Assembly (NCBI GenBank): GCA_027491255.1
Contig: JAIXWM010000076.1
Span: forward strand, 42,044-106,043
Direction of reading: 5' to 3'
DNA length: 64,000 bases
From: Rubrivivax sp.
GTDB taxonomy: Bacteria; Pseudomonadota; Gammaproteobacteria; Burkholderiales; Burkholderiaceae_C
Positions 1-9,475 of the stretch are shown one piece after another (within the stretch, counting starts at the first letter, position 1; every line of letters begins with the position of its first letter). The notes beneath the pieces were generated by a model that worked only from the letters and a program-made list of their open reading frames with translations, was not told the DNA's origin and ran no database searches. Position numbers and translations under genes: made by a program.

Positions 1-2
1 CC

Positions 3-287
3 GGCGCACCGGTGGTCTTCGACGCCACGCACAGCGTGCAGCTGCCGGGTGGCCAGGGCGCCACCTCGGGCGGGCAGCGCGAGTTCGTGCCGGTGCTCGC
101 GCGCGCGGCTGTCGCCGTGGGCGTGGCCGGCCTCTTCATGGAAACCCACCCCGACCCGGCGCGCGCCTTGTCCGACGGCCCGAACGCCGTGCCGCTGAAG
201 CATATGGCCACCCTGCTGGAGCAACTGGTTTCGCTGGACCGCGTCGTCAAGTCGCAGCCCTTGCTCGAGGAAGACTTCGCCGCCTGA
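3..287 (+). CDS. kdsA: 3-deoxy-8-phosphooctulonate synthase, C-terminal part (cut by window edge)
   Basis: Only the last 95 codons are present; the frame is open to the left edge, so the start lies outside. KdsA condenses phosphoenolpyruvate with arabinose 5-phosphate to make KDO 8-phosphate for lipopolysaccharide in the cytoplasm. The visible part carries the family's C-terminal landmarks: [12 protein letters not shown], then a GGQRE stretch, [10 protein letters not shown] and a closing VKSQP tail, which match the end of the TIM-barrel active site (metal and phosphate binding). The next gene is eno, 93 bp downstream in the same direction, a usual order in beta- and gammaproteobacteria (often after pyrG). 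Identification is secure for the part that is visible. Confidence 0.93.
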   Translation, partial: GAPVVFDATHSVQLPGGQGATSGGQREFVPVLARAAVAVGVAGLFMETHPDPARALSDGPNAVPLKHMATLLEQLVSLDRVVKSQPLLEEDFAA

Positions 288-1664
<1,377 letters not shown>

Positions 1665-1724
1665 GCTTGGCGGGTCTTCCCCGCCGCTGGCGACACCCAC
1701 ACGCTCACCGCACGTCCAAACCCC

Positions 1725-2003
1725 ATGCGCTGGCTGCTGACCGCCACCCTGGCCGCCTTGCTGCTGCTGGTTCAGGCCGACTTGTGGTTCGGTCGGGGCG
1801 GCCTGCCGCACCAGTGGCGGCTGGAATCCGAGCTTGCAGCGCAGGAAAAGGCCAACATCGCCGCGCGCGAGCGCAACGCCCGCACCACGGCCGAGGTGAC
1901 CGACCTGAAGGAAGGCCTCGAGATGGTCGAGGAGAAGGCGCGGCACGACCTGGGGATGATCCAGCCCGACGAGATCCTGGTCCAGGTCGCCAAGCCGCGG
2001 TGA
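1725..2003 (+). CDS. ftsB: Cell division protein FtsB (DivIC-like)
   Basis: A 92-residue bitopic membrane protein: a short cytoplasmic start, one transmembrane helix at about residues 4-20, then a periplasmic coiled coil (about 28-70) rich in Glu, Ala and Arg. FtsB forms the FtsQ-FtsB-FtsL complex that activates septal peptidoglycan synthesis. The ending with HDLGMIQPDEI fits the family pattern (usually ARxELGMIxxGE). It lies 60 bp after eno, a conserved neighbourhood. The small size and low sequence identity of this family mean the call rests on topology, the C-terminal motif and position. Confidence 0.92.
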   Translation: MRWLLTATLAALLLLVQADLWFGRGGLPHQWRLESELAAQEKANIAARERNARTTAEVTDLKEGLEMVEEKARHDLGMIQPDEILVQVAKPR

Positions 2004-2022
2004 CCGGACCTCGGGCCAAGCC

Positions 2023-2607
2023 TTGACCGACGACACCGCCACGCGCCCTCTGGTGCTGGCCGTGATCGCAGGCACCCTGACGGCCGGCGTCGAGCCCGGC
2101 CATTTCGCCACGGCGCTGGCGCAGCGCATCACACGCGAGACCGGCTTGCGCGCGGGTGCAGCGCCGCGGTTGACATCTGATCCCACGCCCGGGTGTGACG
2201 TCCTGGTGCTGGACGCAGTGCATCCCAGCGCGGCTGCGGGAGCAGACTTCGTGCTCCTGCTGTCCGGCCACGCCAACGCCGCCAGCGAATCGGCGTGGCG
2301 CGACACCCTGATCGATGGCGGGATGGCCTGGGCCCGGGTCGACACGGCAGGCGGCAGCGGGGACGATCTGCGCGGCGGCGCCGGATCCAGTGAAAGCCTG
2401 GACGCGGCGCTGGACGCCGCCCTCGACGCCACGGCGCCGCTGCTGCGCCGGCGAGCGCGTCCCGACACCGGCCTGTTCACGCGTCTGGCGCGCCGCAACG
2501 CCGAGCATGCCGGCTGGCGCTGGGTCTGCGACAGCTGCGACGTGCCCGAGTGCGAGCACGCCTTGCGGGTGGCATCCCGGATGGACAGCCGCGCCGCGGT
2601 CCGATAG
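2023..2607 (+). CDS. Hypothetical protein with C-terminal cysteine cluster
   Basis: 194 residues reading from a TTG start 19 bp after ftsB; no better upstream start is visible. I do not recognise the family. The N-terminal half is Ala/Gly/Thr-rich with hydrophobic stretches (VLAVIAG, CDVLVLDAV, DFVLLLSGH) that could be beta strands of an alpha/beta fold. The C-terminal 45 residues are better conserved in character, with LFTRLARRN, GWRWVCDSCD and VPECEHAL, giving a C-x2-C-x4-C-x-H pattern that could bind zinc or be redox active. There is no signal peptide. It may be cotranscribed with eno-ftsB, and the oxidoreductase gene begins 9 bp later. The function is unknown and the TTG start is uncertain. 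Confidence 0.6.
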   Translation: MTDDTATRPLVLAVIAGTLTAGVEPGHFATALAQRITRETGLRAGAAPRLTSDPTPGCDVLVLDAVHPSAAAGADFVLLLSGHANAASESAWRDTLIDGGMAWARVDTAGGSGDDLRGGAGSSESLDAALDAALDATAPLLRRRARPDTGLFTRLARRNAEHAGWRWVCDSCDVPECEHALRVASRMDSRAAVR

Positions 2608-2616
2608 AAACGCCGC

Positions 2617-3852
2617 ATGCATCTGGTAGTCATCGGCACCGGCATCGTCGGCACTTGTTGCGGGGCCTGGCTTCAGCGCGACGGCCACCGCATCACCTTC
2701 GTCAGCACGGACGCGCCGGGCGAGGCCTGCTCCTTCGGCAACGCCGGCTCGCTGTCGCCCAGCGCCTGTCTGCCCGTGGGCATGCCCGGCATGTGGAAGC
2801 AGGTGCCGCGCTGGCTGCTGCGCGCCGACGGCCCCTTGGCCATCCGGCCCGCCTACCTGCCGGTGCTGCTGCCGTGGCTTTGGCGCTTCCTGCGCCACAG
2901 CTCACCCGCCGAGGTGGTGCGCATCGCCACCGCGATGCGCGGGCTCCTGGCCCCGATCTTCGAGGCCTACGAGCCCTTGCTCGAGCGCGCGCAGGCGCAG
3001 CGCTGGGTCCGGCGCACAGGCTGCCTGTACGTCTACAGCGGCGTCGACGCCGCCCGGCGCTGGGCCTGGGGCATGTCGCTGCGGCGCCATCTCGGGGTGG
3101 ACATGCGCGAAGTCGGACAGGACGAGCTCGAGGCGCTGGAGCCCGACCTCAAAGGACGCTTCCGCTTCGGCATCCTCGCCCCCGAGAACGGCTCGACGCT
3201 GGACCCTTCGCAGCTCGTCAAGGCGCTGCACGCCCGGTGCGAGGCCGACGGCGCGGTCACGCTGCGGGCCACGGTCCAGGACTTCGAGACCCGTGACCGG
3301 CACATCACCGCCGTGCTCACCGTCGACGGCCAGCGCATCGACTGCGATGGCGTCGTCGTCGCCGGCGGCGCCTGGTCGGCCGGTCTGGCGCGGCGCCTGG
3401 GCACGCGCGTGCCGCTGGAGTCCCAGCGCGGCTACCACGTCACGGTGCAGAGCAACAACCTCAGCCTGCGCCACACGGTGATGGCGCCCGAGTACAACCT
3501 GATGGTCAACCCGATGGCCATGGGCCTGCGGCTGGCGGGCACGGTGGAGTTCGCGGGCCTGCAGCCGCCGCCGAACCCGGCGCGCGCGTCCGTGCTGCTC
3601 GAAAAGGGGCGCGAGATGTTCCCGCACCTGGACACAAGCCGCCACACGCACTGGATGGGACACCGCCCCTGCCTGCCCGACAGCCTGCCGGTCATCGGCC
3701 CCGCGCCCGGCCAGGCCAACGCCTGGCTGGCCTTCGGCCACGGGCACGTGGGCATGTGCGGCGGCGCCACCACCGGGCGCGAGATCGCGCACCTCGTCGC
3801 CGGTCGCCCGCCCCAGGTGGACTTGAGGCCTTTTCGTGCCGACAGGTTCTGA
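2617..3852 (+). CDS. FAD-dependent amino-acid oxidoreductase (DadA-like)
   Basis: 411 residues of the DAO/DadA family, which oxidise D-amino acids or N-alkyl amino acids (sarcosine-like) with FAD. The N-terminus has the Rossmann FAD motif VVIGTGIVGTCCGAWL followed by the acidic/serine strand end (FVST) and the DadA-like SFGNAG segment. The C-terminus has the second FAD-contact region GHGHVGMCGGATTGREIAHLVAG. Length fits DadA (about 410-430). The downstream HyuAB-like fusion begins inside its 3' end (17 bp overlap), so the two are probably translated together. That pairing suggests oxidation of an amino acid released from a hydantoin or related cyclic amide, but the substrate cannot be read from sequence. 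Confidence 0.85.
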   Translation: MHLVVIGTGIVGTCCGAWLQRDGHRITFVSTDAPGEACSFGNAGSLSPSACLPVGMPGMWKQVPRWLLRADGPLAIRPAYLPVLLPWLWRFLRHSSPAEVVRIATAMRGLLAPIFEAYEPLLERAQAQRWVRRTGCLYVYSGVDAARRWAWGMSLRRHLGVDMREVGQDELEALEPDLKGRFRFGILAPENGSTLDPSQLVKALHARCEADGAVTLRATVQDFETRDRHITAVLTVDGQRIDCDGVVVAGGAWSAGLARRLGTRVPLESQRGYHVTVQSNNLSLRHTVMAPEYNLMVNPMAMGLRLAGTVEFAGLQPPPNPARASVLLEKGREMFPHLDTSRHTHWMGHRPCLPDSLPVIGPAPGQANAWLAFGHGHVGMCGGATTGREIAHLVAGRPPQVDLRPFRADRF

Positions 3853-6013
3853 AGACCGGCCTGCGGCAGCGGCCGCCGGCATCGGCCACACCGCGCCTGA
3901 CACGGCTGCGGTCTCCCCCAGGCCTGCCGTGGCCTTGATCTGCACCGCCGGCTTCGCCGACGTGCTCATGCTCGGGCGCCAGAACCGCCCGGACCCCTAC
4001 GCGCTGCACGTCGGCCCGTCGCCCTGGCAGACGCTGCTGCCGTCGTCGTGGCGCCTGGAACTCGTGGGTCGTCTCGACCCGGCGGGCGACGAAGTGGTGC
4101 CGCTGCAATTGACACCCGGGGACGGGGCCGAGTCCGGCGCCACGCTGGACGCCCGTCTCGACGCCCTGCCCTGGCGGCCCGAGGCCTATGCCGTGTGCCT
4201 GCTGCACGGCCACACCCACGCGGCGCACGAGCGGCGCGTGCGTGAGCACCTGCGCGCGCGCGACCCGGACTGCCGAGTGGTGTGCTCGCACGAGCTCGCC
4301 CTCGGGCCCGAGGCTGGCGAGTTCGAGTGGACACGGGCCACGGTCGAGGCTGCGGGGCTCGCCGGCCCGGCGCCACCGGTGGCCGCGCTTGCGCGCCGGG
4401 AAGACGGCCAGGAAGAGATCTGGCAAGACGTGGCCCAGGCACTGGAAGCCCTTTGCGACGACATGCAGGCGACGCTGGTCGCCGAAGCGGTGTCCTCGAT
4501 CGTGCGCGAGGCGATGGACTGCGCCGCTGCCTTCTTCCTGCCCGATGGGCGCCTCGCGGCGCAGGCACGCTCGCTGCCGCTGCTGCTGGGCAGCCTGCAG
4601 CCGGCCGTGGCCGGCCTGCTCGCCCAGCACCCCGTGGCGCAGATGGCGCCTGGCGACGGCTACCTCAGCAACGACCCCTGGAGCGGTGGCACCCACCTGC
4701 CCGACTTCGTGCTGCTGCGGCCGGCGTACGTGCAGGGCCGGCTTTGCGGCCTGCTCGCCTGCGTCCTTCATCACCAGGACGTGGGTGGCCTCTCCCCCGG
4801 CTCGGTGCCGACCGACGCCACCAGCATCCACCATGAAGGGCTGCGCATCCCGCCGCTGCGGCTGTTCAAGGACGGCCGGATCGACCCGGATCTGCAGCGC
4901 CTGCTGGCGGCCAACTCGCGCCGCCCGGCCCAGTTGCTCGGCGACCTGACGGCGCAGTGGACGGCACTCACCCGCGGCGAGGCGGCACTCGCGCGCATCG
5001 TCGCCCGCTTCGGAGAAGGGTTCGACACGCTCGCCTCGCAGGCCCTGGCAGCCGCGCAGCAGGCCACGCAGACGGCCCTGCTCGCCGCGCCCGACGGCGA
5101 GACCGCCTGGCACGACGCGCTCGACGGCGACGGCATCGACCCCGCGCCGGTGGCGGTCGAGGTGCGGCTGCGCAAGCTTGGCGCGACGCTGTCGATCGAC
5201 CTGCGGGGTTGCGCGCCCCAGACCCGCGGACCCGTCAACGCCTCGCGAGGGGCGGTCTTCGCCGCCGCCAGCCACCTGGTCCACGCGATCGCGCCGCAGG
5301 CGCCGCGCAACGGGGGCGCCACGGTGCCCCTGGAACTGCTGAGTTCCCCCGGCACCATCGTCGACCCGGCGCCGGGCGCGGCAGTCAACGCCCGCACCAA
5401 CCTCGTCAAGCTGCTGGCCAATGCGATGCTCGGCGCCTGGTCGCGGCTGCTTCCGCAGCAGATGCCCGCGCCGAACGCCGGCGTCGCGGTGGTGCTCAGC
5501 CTCAGCGGCGAAGCCGACGGCCAGCCCTGGGTCTACACCGAGATCATCGCCTCGGCCGCCGGCGGCGCGCCCTGGGGCGCGGGTGGCAGCGGCGTCTCCA
5601 CCGACGTCGGCAATGCACGCAACACCCCAGCCGAGGTGATCGAGCGCCAGGCGCCGCTGCGCGTCGAGCGCATCGGGCTGCACCGGGGCTCCGGCGGTGC
5701 CGGGCGGCACGCAGGCGGCTGCGGCGTCGAGCGCGCCTACCGGCTCCTGCGCGGGCGTGGCCTGGTCTCCTACCGGGGCGAGCGCCATACCGTCCCGGCC
5801 CAGGGCGCGGCCGGCGGCGGGCCCGGCCGCACCGGCGCCGCCTGGATCGAACGCGCTGACGGCAGCCGCACCGACCTGCCGGCCAAGGCCCGTGCCGCCT
5901 GGTCTGCCGGCGACCTGCTCGTGATCCGCACCGCAGGAGCCGGCGGATGGGGCGTGCCCGACACGGTGGCCGCAGACATCGTCGTGTCCAGCACCGAACG
6001 GAGCACCGAATGA
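3836..6013 (+). CDS. HyuA-fragment/HyuB fusion (hydantoinase B/oxoprolinase family)
   Basis: 725 residues from a GTG that overlaps the previous stop. Residues about 190-715 are a complete HyuB/OPLAH beta-type subunit: VREAMDCAAAFFLPDG, GDGYLSNDPWSGGTHLPDF, HHQDVGG, a TEIIASAAGGAPWGAGG region, and an ending rich in gly/arg loops with GAGGWG. Residues about 33-178 instead resemble the middle of HyuA: ICTAGFADVLMLGRQNRPD, then YAVCLLHGHTHAAHE, VREHLRARDPD and a SHEL motif, the same order as in the intact HyuA starting at 9472. The HyuA ATP-site motif (DxGGTxTD) and the whole second half of HyuA are missing. There is no stop or frameshift, so this is an expressed-looking fusion. HyuA/HyuB pairs hydrolyse hydantoins or 5-oxoproline with ATP, or act in carboxylases; this protein alone may not use ATP. 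Confidence 0.85.
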   Translation: MPTGSEDRPAAAAAGIGHTAPDTAAVSPRPAVALICTAGFADVLMLGRQNRPDPYALHVGPSPWQTLLPSSWRLELVGRLDPAGDEVVPLQLTPGDGAESGATLDARLDALPWRPEAYAVCLLHGHTHAAHERRVREHLRARDPDCRVVCSHELALGPEAGEFEWTRATVEAAGLAGPAPPVAALARREDGQEEIWQDVAQALEALCDDMQATLVAEAVSSIVREAMDCAAAFFLPDGRLAAQARSLPLLLGSLQPAVAGLLAQHPVAQMAPGDGYLSNDPWSGGTHLPDFVLLRPAYVQGRLCGLLACVLHHQDVGGLSPGSVPTDATSIHHEGLRIPPLRLFKDGRIDPDLQRLLAANSRRPAQLLGDLTAQWTALTRGEAALARIVARFGEGFDTLASQALAAAQQATQTALLAAPDGETAWHDALDGDGIDPAPVAVEVRLRKLGATLSIDLRGCAPQTRGPVNASRGAVFAAASHLVHAIAPQAPRNGGATVPLELLSSPGTIVDPAPGAAVNARTNLVKLLANAMLGAWSRLLPQQMPAPNAGVAVVLSLSGEADGQPWVYTEIIASAAGGAPWGAGGSGVSTDVGNARNTPAEVIERQAPLRVERIGLHRGSGGAGRHAGGCGVERAYRLLRGRGLVSYRGERHTVPAQGAAGGGPGRTGAAWIERADGSRTDLPAKARAAWSAGDLLVIRTAGAGGWGVPDTVAADIVVSSTERSTE

Positions 6014-6729
6014 CCCCACCCGCCCCCTCCTGGCTCGCCGACGTCGAGGTGCTGGCCTTCGACGTCTTCGGCACCGTCGTCGACTGGCACGGCAGCATCG
6101 CGCGCGAGGTCGAGCGCGACTTCCCCGGCATCGACGGCGACGCCTTCGCCCGCGCCTGGCGCGCCGGCTACAAGCCGGCGATGGCACGCGTGATGCGCGG
6201 CGAGCAGGGCTGGACGCTGATCGATGACCTGCACCGGGGCATCCTCGACGAGATCCTGCCGCGTTTCGGGCTCGCGCACCTCGACGAGGCGCGACGCGCG
6301 CACCTGAACCGTGTCTGGCACCGCCTCGACCCCTGGCCCGATGGGGTCGAGGGCCTGGCGCGGCTGCGCCGCCGCCGCCTCGTGTGCACGCTGTCCAACG
6401 GCAACCTCGGGCTGCTGGCGCGGCTGTCGCACCACGGCGGGCTGGCCTGGGACTGCGTGCTCAGCGCCGAGGTCTTCCGCGCCTACAAGCCCGACCCGGC
6501 CACCTACCTGGGCGTGGCGCGGGTGTTCGACGTGGCGCCACAGCGCGTGATGCTGGTGGCCGCGCATCACGACGACCTGGCCGCGGCGCGCGCCTGCGGG
6601 CTGCGCACGGCCTACATCGAGCGCCCGCTGGAGTTCGGCGCCACGCAACCCAAGGACGTGTCGCCGCGCGAGGGCAACGACCTGCACTGCCGCGACCTGC
6701 ACGCGCTGGCCGACCTGCTGGGCCACTGA
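6010..6729 (+). CDS. HAD hydrolase, (S)-2-haloacid dehalogenase type II-like
   Basis: 239 residues; the ATG overlaps the previous TGA (ATGA). HAD motif I is FDVFGTVVDW with the nucleophile Asp18. Motif II is CTLSNGN, motif III includes Lys in YKPDPATYLG, and the last motif AAHHDDLAAARACGLRTAYIERP matches the type II L-2-haloacid dehalogenase pattern (VAAHxxDLxGAxxxGLRTAFVxRP) better than phosphatases. Known members hydrolyse L-2-haloalkanoic acids, but many close homologues have no tested substrate. Its translational coupling to the HyuB fusion suggests a role in the same catabolic route, possibly as a hydrolase not acting on halides. Confidence 0.85.
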   Translation: MTPPAPSWLADVEVLAFDVFGTVVDWHGSIAREVERDFPGIDGDAFARAWRAGYKPAMARVMRGEQGWTLIDDLHRGILDEILPRFGLAHLDEARRAHLNRVWHRLDPWPDGVEGLARLRRRRLVCTLSNGNLGLLARLSHHGGLAWDCVLSAEVFRAYKPDPATYLGVARVFDVAPQRVMLVAAHHDDLAAARACGLRTAYIERPLEFGATQPKDVSPREGNDLHCRDLHALADLLGH

Positions 6730-6755
6730 CCCGCCCACCTCACCGCCGCCGCACC

Positions 6756-7349
6756 GTGCGCGTCCTCGTCCTGTACTGCCACCCGCTGGACGACAGCTTC
6801 AACGCCGCAGTCCACCGCGCCGCCGTCGACGCGCTGCGCGCCGAGGGGCACGAGGTCGACGACTGCGACCTCTACGCCGAAGACTTCGACCCTGTGCTGC
6901 GGCGCGACGAGCGTCTGGTCTACCACGACCTCGAACGCAATCGCGACAGCGTCGAGCCGCACGTGCAGCGGCTGCTCCAGGCGCAGGCGCTGGTGCTGGT
7001 CTTCCCGGTGTGGAGCTTCGGCATGCCGGCCATGCTCAAAGGCTGGTTCGACCGCGTGCTGGTGCCCGGCGTGTCCTTCCACCTCGACGAGCAGGGCCGC
7101 ACGCGGCCCGGGCTCACGCACCTGCGCCACATCGTGGGCATCGCCACCTACGGCACGCCGCGCTGGAAGGCCTGGCTGATGGCCGACCCGCCGCGCGCGG
7201 CCGTCACGCGCTTCCTCAAGCGCCTGAGCGCCGGCCGGGCGCGCACGGACTACCTGGCCTGCTACCACATGAACGTGGCCGGCGCGGCACGGCGAGAGCG
7301 CTTCCTGCGCGAGGTGCAGGCCGGGATGCGGGACCTGCCGCCGCTCTGA
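6756..7349 (+). CDS. Flavodoxin-fold NAD(P)H:quinone oxidoreductase (MdaB/KefF-like)
   Basis: 197 residues from a GTG 26 bp after the HAD gene. The flavodoxin-like fold is shown by the N-terminal strand VLVLYCHPLDDSFN, with the family's 'HP...SFN' FMN-phosphate contact, the LYAEDFDPVL region and the second FMN loop PVWSFGMPAMLKGWFDRV. Members reduce quinones or other electrophiles by two electrons using NAD(P)H and FMN in the cytoplasm. It is the last gene of the (+) cluster 2617-7349. A short hairpin (GGGCC-AGAA-GGCCC, 7352-7365) follows the stop, without a T tract. Confidence 0.85.
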   Translation: MRVLVLYCHPLDDSFNAAVHRAAVDALRAEGHEVDDCDLYAEDFDPVLRRDERLVYHDLERNRDSVEPHVQRLLQAQALVLVFPVWSFGMPAMLKGWFDRVLVPGVSFHLDEQGRTRPGLTHLRHIVGIATYGTPRWKAWLMADPPRAAVTRFLKRLSAGRARTDYLACYHMNVAGAARRERFLREVQAGMRDLPPL

Positions 7350-7470
7350 CCGGGCCAGAAGGCCCATGACCCTGGCTCAGCGTTTCACGCTGTGCGGCAC
7401 TGGGGGTCTCGTACCCGAGTTCAGAGACCTGTGGCCGTGGACTGAAATCGAGGGTCGAGGATCAGGGCTT

Positions 7471-8367
7471 TCAGGACACGACCTGCGCTTCGGCCTGACG
7501 CACCAGCTCGACCAGCCGGCCGATCTGAGGCAGCGTGGCGCGCGGGTTGCGCGCATAGTTCAGGCGCAGGTACATGGGGTCGAGGTCCACGTCCAGCTCG
7601 ACCAGGGTGCCGGACTCCAGGTCCTTCAGCACGCTGCGGCGCACCGCCAGACAGATGCCCAGGCCTGCCAGCATCATCTCGCGCAGCATGCTCGCCTCCT
7701 CGGCCTGCGAGCGGATCGTGAGCGGGGGCACGCCGGCCTCCTGCAGCATGCGGATCAACGTGCGGCCGAAATAGGAACTGCGTGGAGCGGCCACGAAGGG
7801 GTGCTGCGCCAATTCCTGCGGCGAGATCTGCACCCGCCCAGCCAGCGGGTGGTCGTGCGGCGCGACGAAGGCCAGGCGGTAGCGCCCCAGCGGCGTGCAA
7901 TCCAGCCCCGGCACCTCGCCGTGGCTGAGCACGAAGACCAGGTCCACGGCGCCGCTGCGGAACACCGACAGAACCTCCTCGAAGGTGCCGGTGCGCGCGA
8001 TCAGCTCGACATCAGGGCACTCGGCTGCGAAAGCCTCGAGCGGGCGGCGCAGCAGGGCCGTGGCGACCGAGCGCTGGGCTGCAAAGCGCACCCGGCCGCT
8101 GGCTTGTCCGAGTTCCGACACCACCGACTGCGTGCGGTCGAGCACGTCGCGGGCATAGGCATACAGCGTGCGGCCGGCGTCGGTGAGCTTGGGGGCCTGG
8201 CCGGGAAAGCGGTCGAAAAGCGATGCGCCGACCTGGCTTTCCAAGGCCCGGATATGGGCGCTGACCGAGGGTTGGGCGACATTGAGCGCAACCGCTGCTG
8301 CGCCGAAGCCGGCGTGATCGACCACGGCCACGAACACCTCCAGCCTGCGCGGCGTCACTTGCAGCAC
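7471..8367 (-). CDS. LysR-family transcriptional regulator
   Basis: 298 residues, the usual LTTR length. The winged helix-turn-helix occupies residues about 4-62 (RRLEVFVAVVDHAGFGAAA, NVAQPSVSAHIRALE, FDRFPGQAPKLTDAG), followed by the linker helix and a periplasmic-binding-protein-like effector domain (about 90-295). It is transcribed away from the Bug-hyuAB operon, with 124 bp between start codons. A three-half-site operator at 8394-8419 begins 27 bp upstream of its own start, as expected for an autoregulated LTTR that activates the divergent operon when a substrate-derived inducer binds. The same operator occurs at 18999-19025, so it probably controls that Bug gene too. Confidence 0.95.
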   Translation of the reverse strand: MLQVTPRRLEVFVAVVDHAGFGAAAVALNVAQPSVSAHIRALESQVGASLFDRFPGQAPKLTDAGRTLYAYARDVLDRTQSVVSELGQASGRVRFAAQRSVATALLRRPLEAFAAECPDVELIARTGTFEEVLSVFRSGAVDLVFVLSHGEVPGLDCTPLGRYRLAFVAPHDHPLAGRVQISPQELAQHPFVAAPRSSYFGRTLIRMLQEAGVPPLTIRSQAEEASMLREMMLAGLGICLAVRRSVLKDLESGTLVELDVDLDPMYLRLNYARNPRATLPQIGRLVELVRQAEAQVVS

Positions 8368-8393
8368 CTGTCACCTCCGGCGCCCCGTGCGCT

Positions 8394-8419
8394 CATAGCC
8401 ATCTTACTATGGGTCATAG
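8394..8419 (+). promoter_or_regulatory. Probable LysR operator, copy 1 (CATAG-N8-CTATG-N3-CATAG)
   Basis: In the 124-bp divergent region, CATAG (8394-8398), CTATG (8407-8411) and CATAG (8415-8419) form two overlapping inverted repeats; the inner one, CTATG-GGT-CATAG, is a 13-bp palindrome. The site ends 73 bp before the Bug start at 8492. LysR regulators commonly bind such dyads between divergent genes. The same three half-sites with the same 8-bp gap occur upstream of another Bug gene. Confidence 0.7.
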
Positions 8420-8491
8420 CGTAGCGCCCGGTTGTCTTGTCGCGGCGCCGGGACTCCAATAGTCCGACGACAGCCCGGAGGACTCCCGCCC

Positions 8492-9475
8492 ATGGATACG
8501 CGAATCGACAGACGACGCCTCGCCCAGATCGCCCTCGCGTTCGCCAGCGCACCGCTGGCAAACGCGACGCGGGCCCAGAGCTGGCCCGGACGCCCGGTGC
8601 GGGTCGTCTATCCCTATGCCGGCGGCGGCGTGGGCGATGCGATGTTCCGTTTTCTCGAGGGGCCGCTCAGGCAGAAGTTCGGCCAGGCCTTCTTCATGGA
8701 CATCAAGGCCGGCGCCGGCGGCAACATCGGTGCCGGGGAGGTCGCCCGCGCCGCGCCCGACGGCCACACGTTGCTGATGGCGCCCACCGCCAACTATTCG
8801 GTCAACCAGTACCTGTTCAAGCTCGGCTTCGACCCGCTGACGCAGTTCGAGCCGATCGCCACGGTGGCCAACGCGCCGCTGCTGGCGGTCGTCGGGCCGG
8901 ACGTGGCAGCGACGTCCCTGCGCCAGCTGGCCGACCTGGTGCGTGCGCCCGGCAGCCGCTTCAACTACGGCTCGCCCGGCGCCGGGTCGCCGACCCATCT
9001 GGCGGGTGCGTCGTTCGCGCTCGCCAACGGCAACACGATGGAGCACATCGCCTTCAAGGGCACCGCGCCCATGGTGCAGTCGATGCTGGCGGGCGACGTG
9101 CAGCTGGCCTTTCCCACGCTGACCCCGGTGCTCGGTCAGCTCAAGGCCGGCCGCCTGCGCGCCCTGGCGGTGCTGGCACGCCAGCGTCTGCCTGAACTAC
9201 CCGAGGTGCCGAGCGTGGTCGAGGCCGGCTTCCCCGACCTGGTGTTCGGCAACTGGTGGATGCTGGCCGCGCCCAGGGGAACCGATGCGGCGGTGGTGGC
9301 GCGCCTGGGGGCCGAAGTCAGGCAACTGCTGGCCGACCCCGCCATCCAGGCGAAGTTCGCCGAGATCGGCCACGTGCCGCTGATCATGGGCCCGGCCGAA
9401 AGCGCCGCCTTCGTGCGAGCCGAGGCCGCCAAGTTCAAGACCTTGATCGAGCGCACCGGGATCCGCATCGAATGA
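8492..9475 (+). CDS. Bug-family (TctC) periplasmic solute-binding receptor
   Basis: 327 residues. The ATG is preceded by a good ribosome binding site (GGAGG at 8477-8481). An N-terminal signal with twin arginines (DRRRLAQIA) and an AxA-type cleavage region near ANATRAQS exports it. The mature protein begins WPGRPVRVVYPYAGGG, the Bug N-terminal strand, followed by the GAGGNIGAGEVARAAPDGHTLL carboxylate-binding loop. Bug proteins bind carboxylated or amide ligands for tripartite carriers or for sensing. It heads a seven-gene operon and overlaps hyuA by ATGA, so its ligand is probably the substrate of the pathway. No TctA/TctB membrane genes lie nearby. Confidence 0.93.
   Translation: MDTRIDRRRLAQIALAFASAPLANATRAQSWPGRPVRVVYPYAGGGVGDAMFRFLEGPLRQKFGQAFFMDIKAGAGGNIGAGEVARAAPDGHTLLMAPTANYSVNQYLFKLGFDPLTQFEPIATVANAPLLAVVGPDVAATSLRQLADLVRAPGSRFNYGSPGAGSPTHLAGASFALANGNTMEHIAFKGTAPMVQSMLAGDVQLAFPTLTPVLGQLKAGRLRALAVLARQRLPELPEVPSVVEAGFPDLVFGNWWMLAAPRGTDAAVVARLGAEVRQLLADPAIQAKFAEIGHVPLIMGPAESAAFVRAEAAKFKTLIERTGIRIE

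Noticed and set aside
7366..8424. Plus-strand open frame opposite the LysR gene
   Set aside because: Low-complexity translation with no motifs; the minus strand encodes a clear LTTR.
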